Positions 24,360 through 31,702 of a stretch of DNA of 64,000 bases are shown one piece after another. Positions within the stretch are counted from its first letter, which is position 1. The number at the start of each line of letters is the position of its first letter. Below the pieces are notes generated by a model. The model had not been told where the DNA came from, made no database searches, and saw only the letters and a program-made list of their open reading frames with translations. This stretch comes from RBG-13-68-16 sp041494245 (GTDB lineage: Bacteria > Acidobacteriota > Thermoanaerobaculia > Thermoanaerobaculales > Thermoanaerobaculaceae). A program made the translations under genes and the position numbers. The DNA is taken from NCBI GenBank assembly GCA_041494245.1, contig JBGQAK010000002.1:62001-126000 (forward strand), given 5' to 3'.

Positions 24360-25796
24360 GTGAAGGAGATCGGGCGCCACAGGCGCCACGTCAAGGTGGG
24401 CCTCATCGGCCTCGGGTGCGCCAAGAACCTTGTGGACGGCGAGGTCATGCTCGGCCACTTGGTCGAGCACGGCGCTGAGGTCACCGCCGACGCGGACGCC
24501 GCCGAGGTCGTGGTCATCAACACCTGCGGCTTCATCGAGGACGCCAAGAAGGAGTCGATCGCGGCGATCCTCGAGGTCGCCCGGCGCAAGGGCCGGGGAC
24601 GGCTGCGGCGGGTGGTGGTGGCCGGGTGCATGGCCCAGGGGTACGCCGCCGAGCTGGCGGCCCAGATCCCGGAGATCGACGCCTTCGTCGGGCTCGACGA
24701 ACTGGAGCGGGTGCCCGAGGCGGTGCTCGGCGGGCTCGGGCGGGGCCACCTGCCGGACCAACACGGGGCGCTCAAGCTCTACGACCATACGGTGCCGCGC
24801 CTGCTCGCCACCGGCGGCGTGTACGCCTACCTCAAGGTCGCCGAGGGGTGCGACAACCCGTGCACCTTCTGCCATATCCCCAGGATGCGCGGGCGCTTCC
24901 GATCGCGCACCGTGCCCTCGCTCGTCGAGGAGGCGCGCCGCCTGGAGGCCGCCGGCGTGCGCGAGCTGGTGCTGGTGGCGCAGGACACGACGCGCTTCGG
25001 CGAGGATATCGGGATGGGCAGGACCGGCCTGCGCCGCCTGCTGGAGGCGCTGCTCGCCGGGACGACGATCCCCTGGATCCGCTTCCTGTACGCCTACCCC
25101 GCTACGCTCGATGCCGGCATCTTCAAGGTCATGGCGCGCGAGCCGCGCCTGGCGCCCTACCTGGACATCCCGCTCCAGCACGCCTCCCGCAAGGTCCTCA
25201 AGCTCATGAAGCGGGGCGGCGACGCCCGCAGCTACCGCGAGCTGATCGCGCGGGCCCGCGACACGGTTCCGGGGCTCGCGGTGCGAACGACGTTCATCGT
25301 GGGCTTCCCCGGCGAGGGGGAGGAGGAGTTCGAGGAGCTGGAGAGCTTCCTGGAGGAGGTGCGCTTCGATCACGTCGGGGTCTTTGCCTACTCCCACCAG
25401 GAGGAAAACCCGGGCGCCGCGCTCGGGGACCCGGTGCCCTTCCGCACCAAGGAGCGCCGGCGCAGGGCGCTGATGAAGCAGCAGGAGCGCATCAGCCGCG
25501 CCAATCACAGAGCCCTGCGAGGGTCTGAGGCGCTGGGGATCGTCGAGGGACCGAGCCCCGAGTCGGAGCTGCTCCTGCAGGGGCGCCTGCTGCGCCAGGC
25601 CCCGGAGGTGGACGGGCGGCTGCTGTTCTCCGGGGGCAGCGCGCGCAATGGCGACATCGTGCGCGTTAGGATCACCCGAACCTACGCCTTCGACCTCGTG
25701 GGCGAGATCCGCGGGGTCGTGACCCCAGCTCCCGCCGCGCACGCCGCGCTGCTCCCCTCGCTGCCGACGCTCCGAAAGGCCGCGGCCGGTCGCTGA
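24360..25796 (+). CDS. rimO: Ribosomal protein S12 methylthiotransferase RimO
   Basis: A 478-residue radical SAM enzyme that adds a methylthio group to the conserved Asp of ribosomal protein S12. It has the N-terminal UPF0004 domain with cluster cysteines ('LGCAKNLVDGE', 'NTCGFI', 'AGCMAQGY'), the radical SAM motif 'CDNPCTFC', and a C-terminal TRAM domain. 'GLGCAKNLVD' is specific to RimO over MiaB. The GTG start at 24360 is chosen from the promoter position. It is followed 1 nt later by ribF. Confidence 0.94.
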   Translation: MKEIGRHRRHVKVGLIGLGCAKNLVDGEVMLGHLVEHGAEVTADADAAEVVVINTCGFIEDAKKESIAAILEVARRKGRGRLRRVVVAGCMAQGYAAELAAQIPEIDAFVGLDELERVPEAVLGGLGRGHLPDQHGALKLYDHTVPRLLATGGVYAYLKVAEGCDNPCTFCHIPRMRGRFRSRTVPSLVEEARRLEAAGVRELVLVAQDTTRFGEDIGMGRTGLRRLLEALLAGTTIPWIRFLYAYPATLDAGIFKVMAREPRLAPYLDIPLQHASRKVLKLMKRGGDARSYRELIARARDTVPGLAVRTTFIVGFPGEGEEEFEELESFLEEVRFDHVGVFAYSHQEENPGAALGDPVPFRTKERRRRALMKQQERISRANHRALRGSEALGIVEGPSPESELLLQGRLLRQAPEVDGRLLFSGGSARNGDIVRVRITRTYAFDLVGEIRGVVTPAPAAHAALLPSLPTLRKAAAGR

Positions 25797-25797
25797 G

Positions 25798-26763
25798 ATG
25801 GAGATACTCCGCGACCCCGCGCCCAGCTCGGACCTCCCCCGCTCGGGGGTCGTCACGATCGGCAACTTCGACGGCGTGCACCGCGGCCACCAGATGCTGC
25901 TCGCCGGTGCCGCGGCGCGTGCCGCGGAGCTCGGCGCGCCCTCCGTGGCCGTCACCTTCGAGCCACATCCGGAGAAGGTGCTCCGCCCGCAGTCGGGGCT
26001 CAAGCTCGTCACCACGCGCGCGCAGAAGGCGCAACTCCTGGAGAGGTTTGGCGTCTCGAGTCTGGTGGAGATCGGCTTCGACCGCCGCTTCGCCGATACC
26101 CCGGCGGAGGCGTTCGCGCGGGAGTTCCTCTTCCGGAGGCTCGCCCCGACCGAGGTGCGTCTCGGGACCAACTTCCGCTTCGGGGCCGGACGGCTCGGGG
26201 ACGTCAACTTCCTCTCGGTGGTGGGGTACGAGCTGGGCTTCTCGGTGGTGGGTGTCGAGCCGATGATGGACGGGGCCGAGCCGATCTCCTCCACGCGCGT
26301 GCGGCGCGAGATCGCGCACGGCCGCGTCGAGGAAGCATGGCGGCTGCTGGCGCGCCCGTTCTTCGTGGACGGGAAGGTCTACACGGGCGAGCGCATGGGG
26401 CGAACACTGGGGTTCCCCACCATCAACATCGAGGTGGAGAACGAGCTGCTCCCCGCTCACGGCGTGTACATCACCGCGGTGGACATCCCTTCGTTCTCGC
26501 GGGTGTTCCCCTCGGTGACCAACATCGGCGTGCGACCGACGGTGTACGAGAACTACCAGGTCACGGTCGAGAGCCACGTGCTGGACTTCACCGGGGACGT
26601 CTACCGCGAGCCCGTGCGGCTCTACTTCCTGCGCAGGCTGCGCGACGAGATGGTGTTCGGCTCGAGCATGGAGTTGGTGTCGCAGATCAGGCGCGACGTC
26701 CAGATTGCGAAGGTCTACTTCATGCAGCAGGGCCTTCCCGAGGCGGATCTGGTGCGGCGATGA
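25798..26763 (+). CDS. ribF: Bifunctional riboflavin kinase/FAD synthetase
   Basis: A 321-residue enzyme that makes FMN and FAD from riboflavin. The N-terminal FAD synthetase domain has 'TIGNFDGVHRGHQ' and 'ISSTRVRREIAHG'; the C-terminal flavokinase domain has 'GERMGRTLGFPTINI' and 'GVYITAV...TNIGVRPT'. Length is normal. ATG directly follows the rimO stop. The stop overlaps the ATG of the next gene, so rimO-ribF and the next membrane genes form one transcript. Confidence 0.95.
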   Translation: MEILRDPAPSSDLPRSGVVTIGNFDGVHRGHQMLLAGAAARAAELGAPSVAVTFEPHPEKVLRPQSGLKLVTTRAQKAQLLERFGVSSLVEIGFDRRFADTPAEAFAREFLFRRLAPTEVRLGTNFRFGAGRLGDVNFLSVVGYELGFSVVGVEPMMDGAEPISSTRVRREIAHGRVEEAWRLLARPFFVDGKVYTGERMGRTLGFPTINIEVENELLPAHGVYITAVDIPSFSRVFPSVTNIGVRPTVYENYQVTVESHVLDFTGDVYREPVRLYFLRRLRDEMVFGSSMELVSQIRRDVQIAKVYFMQQGLPEADLVRR

Positions 26764-27779
26764 TCGGGCCGGTACTGCTCGCGGTCGCCCTGGCGGTGCT
26801 GCTCTCGGTTGCGGCGTTCTTCATCCTCTGGCTCGACCGCTACGGGACGGAACCGGTGGTCCGGCTCGGGCTCGTCGCGCTCTGGGGTCTCGCGTGCCCG
26901 CTCCTGCTCCGCCTCGCCGATCCTCACCTGGGGCTGGCTGGCGACCCGGAGACCTTGTCGGGTCCGGGTCTGCTGCCGGCCGGCGTCGGGCTGCTGGCAC
27001 AGCTGATGCTGGCCGCGGCCCTGGCCCTGGTCGCTACGAGCAACTTTCTCGAAGGTCCAGTGGACGGAGCCGTGTACGGGACCGTGGCGGGGCTCGGCCT
27101 GGCTGTGTCCGAGAACCTGATCGCCGTCGGCACGGCGGGGCCCGCCAGCTGGCCTGTTCTCCCTGTTTTTCTGACCATAGTGGAGGCGGCGGCGGCGGCG
27201 GTCGTGGGGGCCGGCATCGGCATCGCAAAGCTGGCCGCCCGGCCGGCGCTGCGCGTTCCGTGCGCGCTGGCGGCGGTCGGCTGCGCGGGTATGCTCCGGT
27301 GGGCGTTGCTCGGCCTGGCGAGCTGGGGGTGTAGTCTTTGGGGCTCGCGGAACGGACCCGTCGACCTGGCTCTGATCGTGCTTGCCGCCGGCGTCCTTTG
27401 CGGGGTGTTCCTTGCCGCTCTTGCCTTCGAGCGCCGGGTGCTGGCGGCGCAGCTCGGCGAGGAGGTGCGGCTGGGCGTCCTCGCGGAGTGGGTCGCGAGC
27501 GTGCTCCCGAGCTACCTTCGGCGCATCCGGTCGGAGTGGTGGCCCGAGCGGGACGAGAGGCGGGAGATCGTCCGCCTGCTGACCGCGCTCGCGTACCGCA
27601 AGCATCACCTGCGCGGTCTGTCGGACGAGAGCGCTCAGCTGTACGGCCTCGAGGTCGGGCGGCTGCGGCAGCGGGCACGGACCCTGATGGCGCTCGCCCC
27701 CTCTGGAGCGACCGAAGATGGCGATGCCGGTGCGACCCGGTCTCCCGGCGGCGAAGAGGCGACAGCACGTCGTGGGTGA
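26760..27779 (+). CDS. PrsW-like membrane protein
   Basis: A 339-residue protein with about eight hydrophobic helices and a charged C-terminal tail (about 90 residues). 'GPVDGAVYGTVAGLGLAVSENL' matches the DG-x-VYG-x-x-x-GLG-x-x-x-EN stretch of the PrsW/CPBP-like glutamic intramembrane proteases. However, the EExxK motif that normally precedes this stretch is replaced by 'LALVATSNFLE', so proteolytic activity is doubtful. The ATG overlaps the ribF stop by 4 nt. Confidence 0.6.
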   Translation: MIGPVLLAVALAVLLSVAAFFILWLDRYGTEPVVRLGLVALWGLACPLLLRLADPHLGLAGDPETLSGPGLLPAGVGLLAQLMLAAALALVATSNFLEGPVDGAVYGTVAGLGLAVSENLIAVGTAGPASWPVLPVFLTIVEAAAAAVVGAGIGIAKLAARPALRVPCALAAVGCAGMLRWALLGLASWGCSLWGSRNGPVDLALIVLAAGVLCGVFLAALAFERRVLAAQLGEEVRLGVLAEWVASVLPSYLRRIRSEWWPERDERREIVRLLTALAYRKHHLRGLSDESAQLYGLEVGRLRQRARTLMALAPSGATEDGDAGATRSPGGEEATARRG

Positions 27780-29067
27780 CTTCGTCGTGGATCCGCACGG
27801 AGAGCGGCCGCGAAAAGGCTGGCGGGGGCTCGACCCGGCCTCGGCCGTCGCGGTGACGGCCTGCGTTTCGTTCTACCTGTGGCGCAACGTCATCCTGGCC
27901 GCCGCCCACCTGCGCGGCGGCGCAAGCGATTTCACAAACTACTACCTCGCGGCGCGCGCTGTGCTCGCGGGTCGAAGCCCGTTCTCCGTGCCGAACTTCG
28001 ACTACCCCGCGCTGATGGCCTTCCTGGTCATGCCGATAGCGGGCCTGTCCGAGCCGGCGGCCCGTGTGACCTGGTTCGTCTTCGGCCATCTCTGCCTCCT
28101 GGCGGCCGCCGGCCTCGTATGGCGTCGCCTCGGTGGCGGCACGACCGCCCTCGTCGCGATCGCCGCGGTGTGGACGTTCGGCGGCACGGTCGCCGAGAAT
28201 CTCGTTCTTGGTCAGGTGAACCCGCTCCTGCTCGTGCTCCTGGCGGGGTCGTGGGCCGCTGCCTGGCACGCGCGCCCGCGCGCCGCGACGCTCATCGGCG
28301 GGGCCGCTGCCGTCAAGCTGTGGCCGATCGTGCTCCTCGCCAAGGAGGCGCTCCTGGGCAGATGGCGGGCGGTGACGGCGGGTGTCATCGCGGCCGCAGC
28401 ACTGATCACCCTCCCGTGGGCGTTCGTCGCCGGCCTGCTGCCTGCGCCGCATGCCCCCCTCCACGCCTCCTATTGGATGGGTACCCCGGCCCCGCTCAAC
28501 GACTCGATCCCGGCGGTGGTCTTGCGACTGCTCGAACCGCCGGCCCGCGGCCGGCCGCTGCCCGACAACTGGGTGGTGGGCAATGATCCCGGACGCCTGC
28601 AACTTCCGGCGTCGCACGCCGTGGCCGGGGTCGCGTCGGGGACCGTCGCTCTGGTGGTCGGCATCCTGCTGATCGGACGGTGCGTGAGGCGGCAGGCCCC
28701 GGGTCGCGACGACGAGCCGGTGGTGAGCGCCGCACTGGTGGCACTGGCGCTTGCCAGCGCCCCCATCGCCTGGTATCACTACCAGCTCCTCAACTTCCCA
28801 GGCATCGCGATCCTCGTCGCGCGGTGGATGGGCAGACGGCGGTTCGCGGCCCTCGCGCTGCTCGCCTGCATGGTGGTGGCCGGCACCTGGGCATCGTCCT
28901 TTCTGCTCGCTCCGTACGTGGCAAGGTACGGATGGACGGCGGCCAACCCCGCGTGGCTCTGGTTCGCCACGTCCGTCACCCTCGTCGCCGATCTCGCGCT
29001 TTTCGCCGCGCTGCTCCGGGAGCTAGGAGCCTGGGGGCCCGCTCACGGGACGGTCTCTCGTGACTGA
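27718..29067 (+). CDS. GT87-type membrane glycosyltransferase (DUF2029)
   Basis: A protein of up to 449 residues with about ten transmembrane helices. 'SDFTNYYLAARAVLAGRSPF' and 'FDYPALMAFLVMPIAGL' after helix 1, 'LVLGQVNPLLLVLLAGSW' and 'AAVKLWPIVLL' match the polyprenyl-phosphate-mannose-dependent GT87 family. The ATG at 27718 overlaps the PrsW-like gene by 62 nt; GTG at 27772 (8-nt overlap) is an equally good start. It probably adds a sugar to a lipid or polysaccharide on the periplasmic side. Confidence 0.75.
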   Translation: MAMPVRPGLPAAKRRQHVVGDFVVDPHGERPRKGWRGLDPASAVAVTACVSFYLWRNVILAAAHLRGGASDFTNYYLAARAVLAGRSPFSVPNFDYPALMAFLVMPIAGLSEPAARVTWFVFGHLCLLAAAGLVWRRLGGGTTALVAIAAVWTFGGTVAENLVLGQVNPLLLVLLAGSWAAAWHARPRAATLIGGAAAVKLWPIVLLAKEALLGRWRAVTAGVIAAAALITLPWAFVAGLLPAPHAPLHASYWMGTPAPLNDSIPAVVLRLLEPPARGRPLPDNWVVGNDPGRLQLPASHAVAGVASGTVALVVGILLIGRCVRRQAPGRDDEPVVSAALVALALASAPIAWYHYQLLNFPGIAILVARWMGRRRFAALALLACMVVAGTWASSFLLAPYVARYGWTAANPAWLWFATSVTLVADLALFAALLRELGAWGPAHGTVSRD

Positions 29068-29084
29068 GGGCAACTCGTGCGTGT

Positions 29085-29094
29085 GTGCTATGGT
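29085..29094 (+). promoter_or_regulatory. Extended -10 promoter and leader of metK
   Basis: TGTGC-TATGGT ends at 29094. The leader (about 29101-29153) contains a CCTGG-GGGA-CCAGG hairpin with a GNRA-type loop (29106-29119) and the GGAGGAG ribosome site. I could not fit it to any SAM riboswitch class. Confidence 0.5.
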
Positions 29095-29153
29095 GCGCGG
29101 TAACGCCTGGGGGACCAGGTCGGGCTGGATTCGAAAAGAGTGGAGGAGCGACC

Positions 29154-30332
29154 GTGAACAGCCGAGGGATCCATGTCTTCACTTCGGAGTCGGTGACGGA
29201 AGGTCATCCGGACAAGGTGTGCGACCAGATCTCCGATGCGATACTGGACGCCGTCATCGAGCAGGACACCAAGGGCCGCGTCGCCTGCGAGACGTTCATC
29301 ACCGTGGGCTTGGTCGTTGTCGGCGGTGAGATCAACACGAAGTGCTGGGTGGACGTGCAGGAGCTGGTGCGCAACCTGATCCGCGACATCGGGTACACCG
29401 ATGCCAAGTACGGGTTCAACCACGCCACCTGCGGCATCCTCAACGCCATCGGGCGGCAGTCGGGCGACATCGCCCAGGGCGTGGACACCGGCGGCGCCGG
29501 GGACCAGGGACTGATGGTCGGCTACGCGTGCGACGAGACCCCCGAGCTGATGCCGACGCCGATCACCCTCGCGCACAAGATCGCACGGCGCCTCGCGGAG
29601 GTGCGCCGCACGGGCGTGCTGCCGTACCTGGGCCCGGACGGCAAGTCCCAGGTGACGGTGGAGTACCGCGATGGCAAGCCCCACCGCCTCGACACGGTGG
29701 TGATCTCCTCCCAGCACACCGAGGACATCCTCAACAGGAAGGGCGATCGCATCACCGACGCCGCGCGCGACGAGATCATCGAGAAGGTGGGCCTGGCCGT
29801 GCTACCCAAGAAGCTCGTCGACTCCAAGACCCGCTTCTTGGTCAACCCGACCGGCAAATTCGTGATCGGCGGCCCGCAGTCGGACACCGGCATGACCGGC
29901 CGCAAGATCATCGTGGACACCTACGGCGGGTGGGCGCCCCACGGCGGCGGCGCGTTCTCCGGCAAGGACCCCACCAAGGTAGACCGCTCCGCCACGTACA
30001 TGGCCCGGCACATCGCCAAGAACATCGTGGCGGCCAAGCTCGCCCGCGAGGCGCTGGTGCAGCTCGCGTACGCCATCGGCGTGGCCGACCCGGTGTCCGT
30101 GATGGTGGATACCAACGGCACGGGCGCCATCCCGGACGAACGCCTCACCAAGGTGGTGCGCGAGGTCTTCCCGCTCACTCCGCGCGGGATCATCAAGGAG
30201 CTCGACCTGCTCCGGCCGATCTACCGCGTCACCGCGAGCTACGGGCACTTCGGGCGCTCGGAGCCCGAGTTCCGCTGGGAGAGCCTGCATCACGTGGACG
30301 CGCTGGCGGCTGCCGCCAAGAAGTTCGCCTGA
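29154..30332 (+). CDS. metK: S-adenosylmethionine synthetase
   Basis: A 392-residue enzyme that makes SAM from methionine and ATP. 'FTSESVTEGHPDKVCDQISDA' at the N-terminus (methionine/ATP binding), 'GAGDQGLMVGYACDET' and the P-loop-like 'GGGAFSGKDPTKVDRSA' are the family signatures. The GTG at 29154 has GGAGGAGCG upstream. Length is normal. Downstream lies the gene-free structured block. Confidence 0.97.
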   Translation: MNSRGIHVFTSESVTEGHPDKVCDQISDAILDAVIEQDTKGRVACETFITVGLVVVGGEINTKCWVDVQELVRNLIRDIGYTDAKYGFNHATCGILNAIGRQSGDIAQGVDTGGAGDQGLMVGYACDETPELMPTPITLAHKIARRLAEVRRTGVLPYLGPDGKSQVTVEYRDGKPHRLDTVVISSQHTEDILNRKGDRITDAARDEIIEKVGLAVLPKKLVDSKTRFLVNPTGKFVIGGPQSDTGMTGRKIIVDTYGGWAPHGGGAFSGKDPTKVDRSATYMARHIAKNIVAAKLAREALVQLAYAIGVADPVSVMVDTNGTGAIPDERLTKVVREVFPLTPRGIIKELDLLRPIYRVTASYGHFGRSEPEFRWESLHHVDALAAAAKKFA

Positions 30333-30408
30333 GCTTTACGCGATGCCGGCATGTTGGCGGTCGTATCACCGTTGAGAGCGACGACGCAAGACAACCCTCC
30401 AGAGACTC

Positions 30409-30959
30409 AAAATTGCTACGCAATGAGCCTTGTTAGGCTGGCCCCGCGGGTGGCTTGGATAGCTACTTCTGTCACTGCGTGAGACTTTCTTGTTTGCCCG
30501 GGGGTGGCTTCGCTTCGTCTTGTACCCCAGGGCCTCGTGGCGGTTCTTGTGCCACTGCGTGGCTCTTTATGCCCCGCGGGCTGGGAGCGGTCGCTCGGGC
30601 TGTGCATCGAGCGTAGCCCTCCGACCCGCCTTCGCGTGCGATCGAGCAGGCACAGCCCGGCGTGCGGACCCTCGCTGTTCCCCTCCCTCGCATGAGACGC
30701 TCGGTCGGGGCCAGCGTTTCCACCTGCCGGTCTGGCCGCTCGGTTCCCGCACGCTGCGGCGGAATCGCTCCTATCACTCGCGGGGCGGATTTCACCCCCA
30801 CCCACCCATATGCGACGGGGTTGTCCTCACCGTCTTACGTAGCCTGAACGCATGACCTTCCGGTCCTTGGCGCCGTGCTTCGGGAGGGGGGCTTTTGATC
30901 CGCCGGTGCCGCGGGTGGCCAATCTCTCCGGAGCCCGCGGGCACCACGCGGCGGGATCC
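30409..30959 (-). ncRNA. Candidate large structured non-coding RNA
   Basis: No frame here has a recognisable protein, but the DNA is packed with helices: 30426-30439 (AGCCT/AGGCT), 30450-30466, 30472-30482 (TCAC-TGC-GTGA), 30496-30533 (GCCC-GGGGT/ACCCC-GGGC), 30551-30563 (GCCAC-TGC-GTGGC), 30597-30605 with 30650-30658 (9 bp), 30660-30667 with 30747-30754 (8 bp) enclosing 30709-30714 with 30732-30737, 30854-30865, and an imperfect long hairpin 30897-30959. The minus strand is favoured because loops there are purine-rich, one is a GGAA tetraloop (30858-30861), and an ATTGC/GCAAT hairpin with four T ends at 30409. Family unknown; group II intron remnants, HEARO and Acido-Lenti-1 are the ones I would compare first. 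Confidence 0.5.
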
Positions 30960-31062
30960 GGCGTGAGGTATCGGTGGCGCGAGGAGCGCAGCCTTGTGAC
31001 GACGAGCGAACACCGAGGAGCCTCGCGACGGGCCCGCCGTGCGTGGTCGCGGACGGAGGAGT

Positions 31063-31099
31063 GTGCGGCCGCAGGCCGCGGGGGCGGCCAAGGCCGCAC
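31063..31099. repeat. Nested GC-rich inverted repeat
   Basis: Outer arms GTGCGGCC/GGCCGCAC (31063-31070 with 31092-31099) enclose GGCCGC-GGGG-GCGGCC (31074-31089). It belongs to the same gene-free block as the candidate RNA and may be its 5' domain or a separate element. Between 30960 and 31248 I see no gene. Confidence 0.6.
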
Positions 31100-31172
31100 G
31101 GCTAGCCACGCGCGGCACCGGCAAATAGAGCCACCCCTAGGTAAGACAAGAGAAACAGGTAACGCAGTTGAA

Positions 31173-31196
31173 GAAACGAGATAGGGCTCCCAGCCC
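31173..31196 (-). terminator. Possible terminator after the archease gene
   Basis: GGGCT-GGG-AGCCC on the minus strand (31196-31184) followed by a pyrimidine-rich stretch (TATCTCGTTTCTTC). The T-run is interrupted, so this is tentative. Confidence 0.35.
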
Positions 31197-31248
31197 GCCA
31201 TGCAAAGAGGCGTGGGTGCACTGTCCCGCTGCCAGGGAATCGGGAAAG

Positions 31249-31656
31249 TCAGACGTCCAGGGTGAGCATCGCCGCAAGCCGGCGTGCACGCCGGCACGGG
31301 CGGAGGTCGTGGTAGGTGGCCGCCTTGACCTCCAGCTCGGGTCTGCACCCGGGGGGAAGATCGGCCAACCCCAGGGTGGCACCGGCGGGACCCAGCGTGA
31401 ACTCCAGCGCCACCTTCCGCCTGGCGTAGAGGTGGAAGAGCGCCTCGTTGACGGCGCGCACGAGCCTCGACGGCAGGTCGGCGGGCCAGGGTCGCACGCG
31501 GATCCGCGATCGCACCGGGAGGCGGGGCAGGTTGCCCAGGGCCAGCGTCCCGGCGGCAACGACCGCGTTGCGGATCAACTCCTCCGCGTCGACACCCCAG
31601 ACCGCGACCCGCAGGTCGGCCCCGTGGGCGAGCGTCCGGTAGCGTGGCCGTCGCAC
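31249..31656 (-). CDS. Archease-family protein
   Basis: A 135-residue archease. 'YRTLAHGADLRVAVWG' at the N-terminus, 'RAVNEALFHLYA' in the middle and the ending 'VKAATYHDLRP...TLDV' are diagnostic. Archease is known as a metal-binding activator of the RNA ligase RtcB, promoting its guanylylation and turnover. Conserved acidic metal ligands are visible in 'GADL' and 'LDV'. No rtcB is in this window, so the partner must be elsewhere. The GTG start is 6 nt from a TAAACT -10 box. Confidence 0.85.
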   Translation of the reverse strand: MRRPRYRTLAHGADLRVAVWGVDAEELIRNAVVAAGTLALGNLPRLPVRSRIRVRPWPADLPSRLVRAVNEALFHLYARRKVALEFTLGPAGATLGLADLPPGCRPELEVKAATYHDLRPCRRARRLAAMLTLDV

Positions 31657-31662
31657 CCCGGC

Positions 31663-31695
31663 AGTTTAGCGAACAGGCCCCCGGTGTCTTAAACT
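31663..31695. promoter_or_regulatory. Back-to-back TAAACT promoters between archease and the CPBP gene
   Basis: TAAACT on the minus strand (31668-31663) is 6 nt before the archease GTG; TAAACT on the plus strand (31690-31695) is 7 nt before the CPBP GTG at 31703. The two boxes form an inverted repeat (CAGTTTA/TAAACTG) only 21 nt apart, so polymerase can hardly occupy both at once. Confidence 0.55.
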
Positions 31696-31702
31696 GAGCA
31701 CA

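Noticed and set aside
29095..29153. SAM riboswitch upstream of metK
   Set aside because: The leader is about 55 nt with one small hairpin and I cannot fit SAM-I, SAM-II or SAM/SAH consensus elements.
30490..30855. Open frame of 121 codons inside the structured block, and the long minus-strand frame 30827-32854
   Set aside because: Neither resembles any protein; the first lies over strong helices and the second is antisense to the CPBP gene.
31139..31165. AGGTAAGACAAG...CAGGTA motif at 31139 with a relative at 43611-43640
   Set aside because: The shared stretch is short and the spacing differs; too weak to call a repeat family from this window alone.
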